From Nocardioides sp. B-3 (GTDB lineage: Bacteria > Actinomycetota > Actinomycetes > Propionibacteriales > Nocardioidaceae), in assembly GCF_024703895.1 (NCBI RefSeq), contig NZ_CP087968.1, positions 4,340,001 through 4,404,000 of the forward strand: 64,000 bases of DNA, given 5' to 3'. A program made the position numbers and the translations under genes. The first letter of the stretch is position 1. Each line of letters begins with the position of its first letter. Shown one piece after another: positions 19,499 through 28,240 of the stretch. Under the pieces are notes generated by a model that had not been told where the DNA came from, did no database searches, and saw only the letters and a list, made by a program, of their open reading frames with translations.

Positions 19499-20666
19499 GG
19501 TCAACCGACGCGATGGTGGCGGAACTGGGCAGTCCGACTGGACCCCGACGTGCTGTCATCCGAACCATTCCCCGGGGCCGGGATCCGGTCCGCTCTGGAA
19601 GCGTTCATTGGCGAGACGTCCATGAAAGGTCTCGTGCTGATTCTGGTCCCGTCACAGGCCCTTGCCGAACAGTGGGCACTTCGCCTCGACCGCCGAGGGG
19701 TCGATGTCGAGATTCTGCGCTCGGCTTCTGATGCCCTCCTGTTGCGAAGCGTCGCGCAAGTCGCTCGCCCCCGTGGCGTCATCGTCGCTACGTTCGCCCG
19801 CGCCCGGCACGGTCAGGCACGGACGGCCCTAGCAAACTACCGCTTTGATCTACTCCTCTACGACGGGGTAACAGGCGCCCCCCCTGAATCTCTGGATCAG
19901 GGCGGATTCTTAAGCGCGGCGAAAGAGATTGCACTCGTGACAGGGACGAGCCCGTTCTGAGTGGGATGGCGCGCAGACCTTCTTCGAGGTCACAGAGCAG
20001 GACTTCGATGTGGCGACGCGCCGTGTCGTGCTCACCACGATCAACTACGAGGATTCCGCGCTAGACGTCCGGACGCTTGACCGGGCCCGACAGTTCCTCG
20101 CTCGCTTCGCCGAGTCCGACCTCGACGAGACCGACTCCTCTACCGGTGCATCGCTTCACGAGATGCTGCTTAAGGTCGCCACCGGCGCGGTCTCATCGAT
20201 CCGGTCCACGCCAGAAGATAAAACTCACGCCCGGCGTCTCGCCGACAAGATTGAGAGCGCCGACGCAGCGGACGCGAGATTGAACGCCCTTGACTACCTG
20301 CTTCATGAACGCTCGGACATCGGTAGGTGGATCGTCTCCGTGCTGCGTCGAGCTGATGCCTACTACGTGCGCGACCATCTGAGAGCGCAGCAGATCAAGG
20401 TTGCAGTTCTCACGGGTGATTCTCCACAATCCGAGCGTCTAGAGGTTCTGAAATCAGGAACCTCGGTGATCATCGTTACCACGGCCGTTCTGACATCGCT
20501 GACTCAGTGGCCTCATGGATACGGCGCCGTTTGGTGGAGCCCGCCGGGCACGCGATGGGACTACGAAGCGCGCATGTCGCTCCTTGCTACGGCCGGCGAT
20601 GCGCGGTCTTCCAACTACTTCGTCGGTAGCCGCTCTTCAAGTCGCTACGGTGACGGGGCGGCTTGA
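19495..20666 (+). CDS. Degenerate SF2 helicase-like protein, frameshifted
   Basis: The start ATG (19495) overlaps the CBS-HEPN stop. After a shift near 19535 the protein reads KGLVLILVPSQALAEQWALR (helicase motif Ia position), GVIVATFARARHG (Ib), FDLLLYDGVTGA where a DEAD/DEAH box would be, and IALVTGTSP where motif III would be. A shift near 19965 leads to a second RecA-like half with IKVAVLTGDSPQSERLEVLK, VIIVTTAVLTSLTQW and WSPPGTRWDYEARMS. There is no recognisable Walker A, and the DEAx box is replaced, so ATPase activity is doubtful. It may be a structural or RNA-binding partner of the CBS-HEPN protein. Family assignment is inference from motif order. Confidence 0.5.
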
Positions 20667-20719
20667 TGCTCGAGATCGTGCCGCTCCGAGCACCCGCGAA
20701 CGAGCGTCCTTCCGGCGCG

Positions 20720-21374
20720 TCACGGGCCATCCCCCTTGACCTCATCCGCCCGTGCGTCAGCTTCGACCTGCGCCACCAGCCGGGCAGCCACTCCAGCTGT
20801 GATGGCACCGATGCAGGCGATGCCGACGAGCATGAGCGCAACGGCTACGAGCCGTCCGGTGGTCGTCACGGGGAACCGGTCCCCGTATCCGACAGTGGTG
20901 ACGGTGGTAGCCGACCACCACAGCGTCGCCGAAGGTCGTGATGTTTGCTCCCGATGCGTCCTGCTCCGCGTCCAACACTGCTATTGCGCCGAGGCCAAGT
21001 GCCATTACAGCGGTCCCTGCGACGTAGGTGGACACCTTGCCGACCAAGGTTCCCGCCGCCGAGCGGTTGAGCACACGCGCGAACGCCGGGATGCGAAGGA
21101 GCCGCAGAGGTCGCAGCATGGGCAGCAAGATCAGCGCGACGTCGTACCAGTGTAAGAGGGCGTACCGCCCTCGTTCGTCTGCCAGATACAAGCGCATCGC
21201 AAAGTCGAGGCCGAATGCCACCCAGACCGTCCAGCTCGCTACCTCGAGCACAGTCCGTAGGTCTGGATCGAGTCGTGGGTCCAGGACTGGCCACGCGTAG
21301 GCGATCAAGAAGGCGAGGGCGAGCAAGAGAAGTGGGATCTCTGAGCGCTTCTCCCAGCGTTGGACCCGTGTCAT
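20720..21374 (-). CDS. Voltage-gated-type potassium channel, frameshifted at the pore
   Basis: It starts MTRVQRWEKRSEIPLLLLAL (21374). Membrane segments follow, with an Arg-rich stretch MLRPLRLLRIPAFARVLNRS resembling S4, and then a pore helix NITTFGDAVWWSATTV. One missing base near 20915 must be restored to read TTVTTVGYGDRFPVTT, the K+ selectivity filter. The last helix is LVAVALMLVGIACIGAITAG, ending at 20720. Length is about 218 residues, usual for bacterial six-segment channels. It is probably an inner-membrane K+ channel. The break is inside the filter, so as written the protein would not conduct. Confidence 0.8.
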
Positions 21375-21456
21375 GGCCGAACCCTAGGTCGCGTCCGCCC
21401 GGTGGTCCGGGGTTCTACAAATTGCGTCGATCTCTCGCGTCTTGCTGCCAAATCAC

Positions 21457-21494
21457 AACCGCCCCCTGACTGATTCATCAGTCCGGGGGCGGTT
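21457..21494. terminator. Long GC-rich hairpin
   Basis: AACCGCCCCCTGACTGAT and ATCAGTCCGGGGGCGGTT form an 18-bp stem with one mismatch and a 2-base loop. It lies between the divergent channel and integrase genes. No T-run follows on either strand, so it may be a bidirectional terminator or a structural element of an integration site. Confidence 0.5.
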
Positions 21495-21675
21495 CATGTT
21501 GGTGGGCGATACTGGGTTCGAATCTTATTCCGGCCCGCCCGGCGATACTGGACAGAAGGTGACAATACTGTTCTGACCTGCGAAAACAGGTTCTGTATCG
21601 CCGGGTAGGGATGGACACGACCAGCCAGATTCTGCCATCCTTGTTGCACGTTGTTGCACGATCTGGGGAGTGGGC

Positions 21676-22778
21676 ATGGCACGCAGGCGAGGCTTCAGGG
21701 CGATCAGGAAGTTGCCAAGCAAGAGGTATCAGGCCTCCTACATCGGTCCGGACACGATCCGCCACACGGCGTCGGTCACCTTCGAGGCGGCCGAGGACGC
21801 CGAGGCGTGGCTCACCGATCGCCGCCGCGAGATCAAGAACGAGGACTGGGCACCGCCGACGACGAAGAAGCCGTTGACGTTCGGGGAGCACGCCGAGCGC
21901 TGGCTCACCAACCGTCAGTTGAAGCCACGCACCCGCTACCACTATCGCGGCATCCTCGACGCGAAGATCCTCCCGACCTTCGGCAACGTCGCCTTGAAGC
22001 ACGTCACGGCCGGCCTGATCGACGACTGGCACTACCAGATGGGCGAGGCGACCCCCGACTGCGAAGGCGCACGCCTACGGCCTCATGAGAACGATCCCGG
22101 GGGACGCCGTTCAACGTCGTCTGATCGACTTCAACCCATGCCACATTCGGGGAGCTGGCAACACGAAACGCGTCAAGCAGATCGGCCCCGCCACCCTGCC
22201 CGAGCTCGAGGCGCTGACGAAGGCGATGCCCGAGCGTTACCGCCTCATGGTGCTCCCGGCCGCGTGGTGTGGACTCCGGTTCGGGGAGATCACCGAGCTA
22301 CGCCGCCATGACTTCGACCTGACCAACGGCGTCGTCAAGATCCGCCGAGCCGTCGTCCGTGTCAACGGGGAGTTCATCATCGGCACCCCGAAGTCAGATG
22401 CGGGCACCCGCGACGTCAGCATTCCGCCGCACCTTTTCCCCGTCGTGAAGGCGCACTCGGGCGACAACATCACCGGAGGACGCGACGGTCTCCTGTTCCC
22501 TGCCGCTGGCGACCCGACGAAGCACCTTGCACCCGCCACGCTCTACAAGGTCTTCTACAAGGCACGCGAGGAAGCCGGAAGGCCCGACCTCCGGTTCCAC
22601 GACCTTCGCCACACCGGAGCAGTCCCGGCCGCAAGCACCGGCGCCACCCCCGGCCGAACTGATGGCCCGCCTCGGACACTCCACCGCCGGCGCAGCACTG
22701 CGTTACCAACACGCGGCCAAAAACCGCGACAAAGTCATAGCCGAAGCCCTGTCGAACCCGGCGACGAAAGACCTCTAA
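21676..22778 (+). CDS. Phage-type tyrosine integrase, frameshifted
   Basis: An ATG at 21676 opens MARRRGFRAIRKLPSKRYQA, a typical N-terminal arm-binding start of actinobacterial phage and AICE integrases. Then comes a SAM-like domain LTFGEHAERWLTNRQLKPRT. The catalytic domain has Arg I in CGLRFGEITELRR, the H-x-x-R box HDLRHTGAV and the tyrosine in LRYQHAAKNRD, ending PATKDL at 22778. Frame shifts near 22055, 22085 and 22625 are needed to join the pieces. Length is about 367 residues. It catalyses site-specific integration and excision, and belongs with the relaxase downstream as remains of an integrative element. Confidence 0.85.
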
Positions 22779-23129
22779 CCAAGCGCCAAGGAAGACCAGT
22801 CGCATCAGTGGACGCCCTCCCTGCCGCGTCTGGCCCCGGAGAGCGCCAATGTGAGACCGGACCGTTGTGTTCCCGTGGTGAGCCGTCGGGTCGTGGTTCC
22901 GCTCGAGCCACCGAGCAAACCCCGAATCGTCGCCAAGTCGCGCTGCATCTCGACAGCGATTGCCGATCAGTGACGACTCGAAAACCCAATCGCCTGATCG
23001 GTCCGTTGAGACCCACCCAACGAGCGGCGCGCATGCTACGAAGGTCCGTAGATTGGTCCGCCCCTCGGGGGTGGACCGAGCGTCATTTCAAGGCTAGGTG
23101 ACGAGTGTTGACGGGCGGTGACGAGGCTG
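22779..23129. other. Intergenic, no gene seen
   Basis: This is about 350 bases between the integrase and the relaxase. It contains no excisionase-like frame, no tRNA-like sequence and no clear hairpin. In intact actinomycete integrative elements this interval normally holds many kilobases of replication and transfer genes, so a deletion here is likely. Confidence 0.4.
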
Positions 23130-24403
23130 ATGCACGGTGGGGTGAAGTTCTTTCGGGGGTCCGCGGCTGCAGCGGACTCCTACGTCGAGGCTGACCACTC
23201 CCGCGCCGACGACTACTACCTCGGCCGAAGGCACCGGTCTGGCCGAGCACTGCCTCGCAACCCCGGGCACGGTGCAGCGAGTAGATGATCTCGACGGGCC
23301 CGCGTATGAGCGGTGGGTCGCCGGCTACGACGTACTGACCGGCGCAGCGAAGGGCCGGCTGCGCGACGACGCACGCGCTTTGCGGTTCGTCGAGGTCGTA
23401 GTGAACGGGCCGAAGTCCCGGTCGCTCGCCGCCGCACTCCATCCCCACATCGCGATCGCGTACGACGCGGCGATGGACCGGGCGGCTGGTGAGGTGATCG
23501 GTTGGGTGGCCAAGCACGCCACCACCCGGGTCGGGCCCCGTGGCCGACAGGTGCAGGTCCCGGTGGAGAAGCTCGAGGCGGCCGTCGTGCAGCACTACAC
23601 CTCACGCGCCGGCGACCCGCACCGCCACCTCCACGTCCAGATCAACGCCCGCGTCTTCGCGCGCGGGGCATGGCGCGGACTCCACTCCGTCGGCGTCGTC
23701 GACAGCATCGAGGCGCTTAACGGCATCGGACACGCGGCCGTGATGTGCGACCCCGAGTTCCGGGCCGCCCTTGCCGCGCGGGGGCTACACGCTCCACGAC
23801 GACGGGGAGATCCCTCAGCTCGCGCCGTACACGGCCGGGTTCAGCCAGCGCGCTGCACAGCTCAACCGCAACGTCGACCGATACGAAGCCGACTGGCAGA
23901 CCGAGCACCCCGGCCACGAGCCCGGACCGCGACTGCGCCAAACCCGGAACCGACGCCACTGGGCGGACGCAAGGCCCGACAAGGTCATGCCACGCAGCGG
24001 CGCCGACCTCGTCGCCGCATGGACCAACGAACTTCACGACCTCGGCTTCACCCATCCGACCCTACCGACCAACCCGGCGACCGAGCCGGGCCTGCAGATC
24101 GGTCGGCTCAACCGCGACGTCGCCGCCGACCTCGTGCTCACCTGGCTCGGCGCCAAGCGGTCGGCATGGAACGCAGCCGACATCCGCGGCGAGGCCGAAC
24201 GACTGATTGCCTCCGTCGGCGTGGTCGCCGCGCCATCGGTCCGGCACGAGCTGGTCGGAAACATCGCTGACCGTGCCCGGACACGGTGCGCGCCGTTACT
24301 GGACCGAGGCGACGTCCCCGAACACATCCGCAACCTGACGTCCGAACGCGTCCTCGCCGTCGACGCCAACCTCATCGACGCCCTCGCCGCACGTGCCTTC
24401 TAA
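23130..24403 (+). CDS. MobF-family relaxase, truncated and frameshifted
   Basis: It starts MHGGVKFFRGSAAAADSYV (23130), the usual opening of actinobacterial TrwC/MobF relaxases. The nicking tyrosines lie in SRADDYYLGR and the metal-binding histidines in DPHRHLHVQINARV. Frame shifts near 23230 and 23780 are needed. The protein ends at 24403 (LIDALAARAF) after ~424 residues, whereas family members continue for 600 or more residues with a RecD-like helicase. The helicase half is missing, and the stop codon lies inside a tRNA-Arg fragment, so the truncation probably arose by recombination at an attachment site. It should not support conjugation on its own. Confidence 0.8.
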
Positions 24404-24439
24404 GCGAAGGTCGCAAGTTCGACTCTTGCCGGGGGCACC
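24395..24439 (+). other. tRNA-Arg(UCU) 3' portion, probable att core
   Basis: The sequence GCCTTCTAAGCGAAGGTCGC followed by AAGTTCGACTCTTGCCGGGG and GCACC is the 3' half of tRNA-Arg with anticodon TCT. It includes the anticodon loop CTTCTAA, the T stem-loop GCAAG-TTCGACT-CTTGC, and the acceptor strand. The 5' half is absent, since relaxase coding sequence lies there. A 45-bp anticodon-to-3'-end segment is the usual crossover core of integrases that target tRNA genes, so this is probably an attR or attP copy. Confidence 0.75.
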
Positions 24440-24677
24440 GACGCCGAATGCCGTGTCACTATCCTGCGGGTTCTCGACTCGATGTCGACGGGCCCCAAGC
24501 CGTCGATTCCTCCGACCGATCGTCGCGGCACTGCAGCGCTCCTCCCCCGGTGGAGCTTCCCCCCGGTCGTCACAGCTGTACCACGCTCCCTCGACGTTGC
24601 CCTGTTGGCAAAGCCCCGCACTTGAGAGGGCCGGATTGGGCTGGAGCTGGGGTTGTGCTGGCGCTGGGGTTATATGA

Positions 24678-24851
24678 ACCAACAACCCTCCGCTGCCGCT
24701 CCGAGCACGCTGAGCGGTTGACACCCGTTGACAGTTTCTGCCGGTGGATGGCACCTGACCTGCACAAATGCTGGAATCTCGTGCTGTCGCGCTGGCGATG
24801 ATTGACAGCCCTTGACAGAGTTTCTGGCCTGTTTATGGACACCTTCGAGTC
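24678..24851. repeat. Repeat R1 (left relative of R2 and R3)
   Basis: The unit runs from AACCAACAACCCTCCGCTGC through GGTTGACACCCGTTGACAG to GGACACCTTCGAGTC. R3 (49832-50012) matches it over almost the whole length in direct orientation, and R2 (48454-48542) matches the central part. The match by eye is roughly three bases in four. TTGACA-like words recur inside (24718, 24732, 24801, 24813). It lies about 55 bases before the IS3 element at the edge of the N-heterocycle cluster. Confidence 0.7.
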
Positions 24852-24906
24852 GATGAGGAAGCTCGCCAGTTCCCTGCTGAGTTGCTGCGTGGGCGACCGT
24901 CCAGTC

Positions 24907-26238
24907 TGAACCGCCCCGGAGATTCCGGAGTCTGAATTTGGTGGCTCAGCCGGTCGGTTTGAGCTCGTTTCTTGAAGCGTAGTGAAGTTCCTCGGCGGCC
25001 ATCGGGGTCAGGTCGGCGAGTGCTTCGTGAGGCCTTTCGGTGTTGAAGAAGTCGACCCAGTTCAAGGTCTCGAGCTCGACGTGCTCGACACCTCGCCACG
25101 GCCCTTCGGGGGCGGATGAGCTCGGCCTTGTAGAGCCCGATCTGAGACTCAGCCAAGGCGTTGTCATAGGCATCACCCACCGACCCCACGGACGGGTCGA
25201 CCCCCTCGTCAATGAGCCGCTGGGTAAAGGCAAAACTGACATATCGAGACCCGGCATCGGTGTGATGGATCAGGCCGGACAGGTCCGTGATGCCAGCTCG
25301 GCGACGGGTCCAGATCGCGTGCTCGAGGGTGTCGAGCACCGTGTCGGTCGTCATCCTTGTCGCGGCACGCCACCCGACGATGCGGCGGCTGAAGACGTCG
25401 AAGACGAACGCGACGTAGACCGTCCCGGACCAGGTCGCGACGTACGTGAAGTCCGCCACCCACAGCTGGTTCGGCCGCGAAGCCCAGAACTGCCGATCGA
25501 CCGTGTCCTCGGGTCGGCTCGTGCCATCGGAAGGCAGCGCGACAAGCCGGCGTTGGCGCAGGGCGCCGACCCAGCCCTGCTGGCGGTAGAGCCGCTCAAC
25601 GGTGCAGCGGGCGACGTCATGACCTCGGCCACGCAGGTGGATCCACATCTTCCCCGGCACCGAACCGCTTGAGGAGCTTCTGTCGTGCGCGTTCGGCTTC
25701 GATCAACGCAACCAGCTCGGCATCGCGCAGCGCCCGCTTCGACGGGCGGCGACGGCGTGCGTCGTAGTAGGTGGAAGGGGCGATCTTGACTCCGTGCTCG
25801 CTGAGCACGCGGCAGATCGGCTCGACCCCGAACACCTGCTTGTGGTTGTCGATGAAGTCGATCAATACCTGTTGGGGCGGTCGAGCTCCGCCGCGAAGAA
25901 AGCCGAGGCCGCCTTCAAGATCTCGTTGGCCCCGACGCAACTCGGTGACCTCCTTGCGCAGCGCCTTGATCTCAGCGATCTCCTCGCTGGTCTTGCCAGT
26001 GCGGACACCGCCGTCGACCTCGGCCCTGGCGTACCCACTTACGCAGGGACTCCAAGGACGTGATGCCGAGCTTCGCGGCCACCGACCGCATCGCCGCTGT
26101 TTCGGTGTCGTAGTCCGCTTTGGACTCGATCACCATCCGTGCCGCGCGCTCGCGCAGCTCGGTCGGGTACTTCGAGGGACGTGCCATGAGAGTGATCCTT
26201 CCAACGAATCAGCTCTCCGGACATGCCGGGGCGGTTCA
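24907..26238 (-). mobile_element. IS3-family insertion sequence
   Basis: The inverted repeats begin TGAACCGCCCCGG at both ends (24907 onward, and its complement ending at 26238), with TCCGGAG conserved further in. The flanks are GTC on both sides (24904-24906 and 26239-26241), the 3-bp duplication normal for IS3. Length is 1332 bp. It lies between repeat R1 and xdhC. Confidence 0.9.
24946..26187 (-). CDS. IS3-family transposase (OrfA/OrfB), frameshifted
   Basis: OrfA starts MARPSKYPTELRERAARMVI at 26187, a helix-turn-helix of the IS3 type. OrfB follows with LIDFIDNHKQVFGVEPICRV and the DDE core: WVADFTYVATWSGTVYVAFV (first Asp), GLIHHTDAGSRYVSFAFT (second Asp), and VGDAYDNALAESQIGLYKAE (Glu), ending at 24946. 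One shift between OrfA and OrfB is normal programmed frameshifting. Extra shifts near 26010, 25655 and 25110 are not, and may be sequence errors. Confidence 0.85.
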
Positions 26239-26389
26239 GTCCTCGTCCCCTCGCCTACCGCCGTCTCGAGTACCCGGAGGTGGCGCGGGCCGAGTACCAG
26301 TGCAGCGCACCGACTCCTGATCCGTCGAAGTTGGGCGCGTCTCCGAACGGGGATTCCTTGAGGCCGGCGTCCGACAAAAGACCGAGTGC

Positions 26390-27532
26390 TCAGCTTGCGG
26401 GAACGACCTCGTGGTGGCTGCCGTGGATCGGCCCGTCGACCGTTGTCAGGCTCCGTCCGCTCCCGTTCCAGCGGCGAGCAATGATCTCGCCCGCGATGCT
26501 GATCGCGGTCTCTTCAGGCGTCCGGGATCCGAGGTCGAGTCCGATCGGGCTCGCCAGTCGCGCTAGCTGGCCCTCGCCGACGCCGCGCTCCCGAAGGCGT
26601 GCTGCCCGATCCTCATGAGTTCGACGTGACCCCATCGCCCCCACGTACACATCCTCGGGTAAGCGGAGCGCAACCTCAAGGAGAGGTACGTCGAACTTGG
26701 GGTCATGGGTGAGCACGCAGATCGCCGTACGGCGGTCGACGCGTCCGGCCGCGATCTCCTCCGCGAGATAGCGGTGAGGCCACTTCACAACGACTTCGCG
26801 AACAGACGGGAAGCGGGAGTGGGTCGCGAAGACCGGTCGCGCATCGCAAACGGTGACGTCGTAGCCGAGGAAGGACCCGACGTGTGCCATCGACGCAGCG
26901 AAGTCGATCGCTCCAAAGACGATGAGCCGCGGCTTCGGCACGAAACTGACGACCAGGGACCATCGCGTCCTCCCCCGGCGCTCGCCAGCGGCGCTGTACC
27001 GCAAAGCACTCGTTGCCCCGGCCTCGAGCAGGCCGCGCGCGTCGGCCGCTACCGCGTCGTCCATCCGACGCCTCCCGAGCGACCCTTCCAAGGCGTCTGG
27101 TCGGACGACGACGTGCGCCCCGACGCGCGCAGGATCTGGATGCGCGACGAGGGTGGCGATCGCCACTGGCCGTCCGCACTCGACGTCTTCGGCGACCGCC
27201 GCAAGCTCAGGGAATCCGTACCGGTCGATCCTCTGGACGAACACGTCCAGGATCCCGCCACACGTCAGCCCCACAGCGAACGCACCTTCATCACTGACCC
27301 CGAACCGATGAAGGGATGCGAGACCAGAGTCGATGACCGTCGTGCCGATGTCGTAGACAGCGCCCTCCACGCACCCGCCCGACACGGATCCGACCACCTC
27401 GCCGCTCGGACCCACGATCATGCAGGATCCGGGCTGACGTGGCGCCGATCCGAAGGTTTCGACCACCGTGGCGAGCGCGACCGGTGCACCAGCACGCCAC
27501 CATCTCAGCAGGTCGATGAGTACGTCCCGCAT
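26390..27532 (-). CDS. xdhC: XdhC/CoxI family molybdenum-hydroxylase maturation factor
   Basis: An intact 380-residue protein from MRDVLIDLLRWWRAGAPVAL. It has the XdhC N-terminal pattern VETFGSAPRQPGSCMIV and GSVSGGCVEGAVYD, and a Rossmann C-terminal domain with RLIVFGAIDFAASMAHV and VYVGAMGSRRTHEDRAARL. XdhC proteins bind the molybdenum cofactor, help sulfurate it and insert it into xanthine-dehydrogenase-family enzymes in the cytoplasm. It overlaps the end of coxG by 28 bases and is the last gene of the molybdenum-hydroxylase operon, so it should serve the three subunits encoded upstream. Confidence 0.9.
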   Translation of the reverse strand: MRDVLIDLLRWWRAGAPVALATVVETFGSAPRQPGSCMIVGPSGEVVGSVSGGCVEGAVYDIGTTVIDSGLASLHRFGVSDEGAFAVGLTCGGILDVFVQRIDRYGFPELAAVAEDVECGRPVAIATLVAHPDPARVGAHVVVRPDALEGSLGRRRMDDAVAADARGLLEAGATSALRYSAAGERRGRTRWSLVVSFVPKPRLIVFGAIDFAASMAHVGSFLGYDVTVCDARPVFATHSRFPSVREVVVKWPHRYLAEEIAAGRVDRRTAICVLTHDPKFDVPLLEVALRLPEDVYVGAMGSRRTHEDRAARLRERGVGEGQLARLASPIGLDLGSRTPEETAISIAGEIIARRWNGSGRSLTTVDGPIHGSHHEVVPAS

Positions 27533-28209
27533 CGGCGTTCGATCAGCCGCGCAGGCCGCGCACCAGCAGAACTGCAGAACACGACGCTCGCGACCGCAGC
27601 GGCACCGGCGACGGCCCGCTTCGCAACTGCTGCTCCGGCGACGCTCATGAGGTCGAGTGGCTCCGCTTCGGGCAGCGGAACTGCCTTCACTGCAGGCGTG
27701 GCCATGGCACCCGCCGGCGACCCTGAATGGGTCTCAGCGGTGACCGACTCCGAGACGACCGGGGCGGGCGCTTCCAGCGCGCTGCTGATGTTGGCGGCGA
27801 ACTGGTCAATGATCTTCGAGCTCACGTCACTGAGCAGACCACGGCCGAACTGGGCCGGGCGACCAGTGAGGGCGAGGTCTGTTGTGACATCGACCCGGGT
27901 GGCCGCTTCCAGTTCGGTGAGCTTGCACGCGATGGTCGCCGCAACGGTGCCGGCACCCTTCGTATCCTTGCCCTCCGCCGCCATCACCAGCTGTCGTGCC
28001 TCTTCGTCGCGCTCGGTGAACTTGCCCTGACCCTTGTAGGCCATCTGGATCGCGCCGATCTTCACCTTCACCTGACCAGTGAAGGAATCGCCCTCGAAGC
28101 TGTTGAGGGAGGCGCCGGGCAGGGCCGGGACGATCCGCTCGACGTCTAGGAGCAGCTCCCGTGCTTCGTTGATCGGAACAGGAACCGTGAACGCGTGCTG
28201 CAATTGCAT
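27505..28209 (-). CDS. coxG: CoxG-like SRPBCC protein
   Basis: It starts MQLQHAFTVPVPINEARELL and continues ERIVPALPGASLNSFEGDSF, the standard CoxG/SRPBCC opening. The lipid- or quinone-binding fold covers ~150 residues. A Pro/Ala-rich linker follows, then a hydrophobic tail AKRAVAGAAAVASVVF that could anchor it in the membrane. CoxG proteins accompany molybdenum hydroxylases and are thought to recruit the enzyme to the membrane or to shuttle quinones. The last ~20 residues look unlike the family and may follow a frameshift near 27590. Confidence 0.85.
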   Translation of the reverse strand: MQLQHAFTVPVPINEARELLLDVERIVPALPGASLNSFEGDSFTGQVKVKIGAIQMAYKGQGKFTERDEEARQLVMAAEGKDTKGAGTVAATIACKLTELEAATRVDVTTDLALTGRPAQFGRGLLSDVSSKIIDQFAANISSALEAPAPVVSESVTAETHSGSPAGAMATPAVKAVPLPEAEPLDLMSVAGAAVAKRAVAGAAAVASVVFCSSAGARPARLIERRCGTYSSTC

Positions 28210-28240
28210 GGATTGATCTCTCTGGGGTTTGTTGGTGGTT

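Noticed and set aside
21503..21540. GGGTTCGAATC resembling a tRNA T loop upstream of the integrase
   Set aside because: The flanking bases do not form a T stem (CTGGG against CTTAT), and no acceptor or anticodon arm matches. Probably chance or a badly decayed att site.
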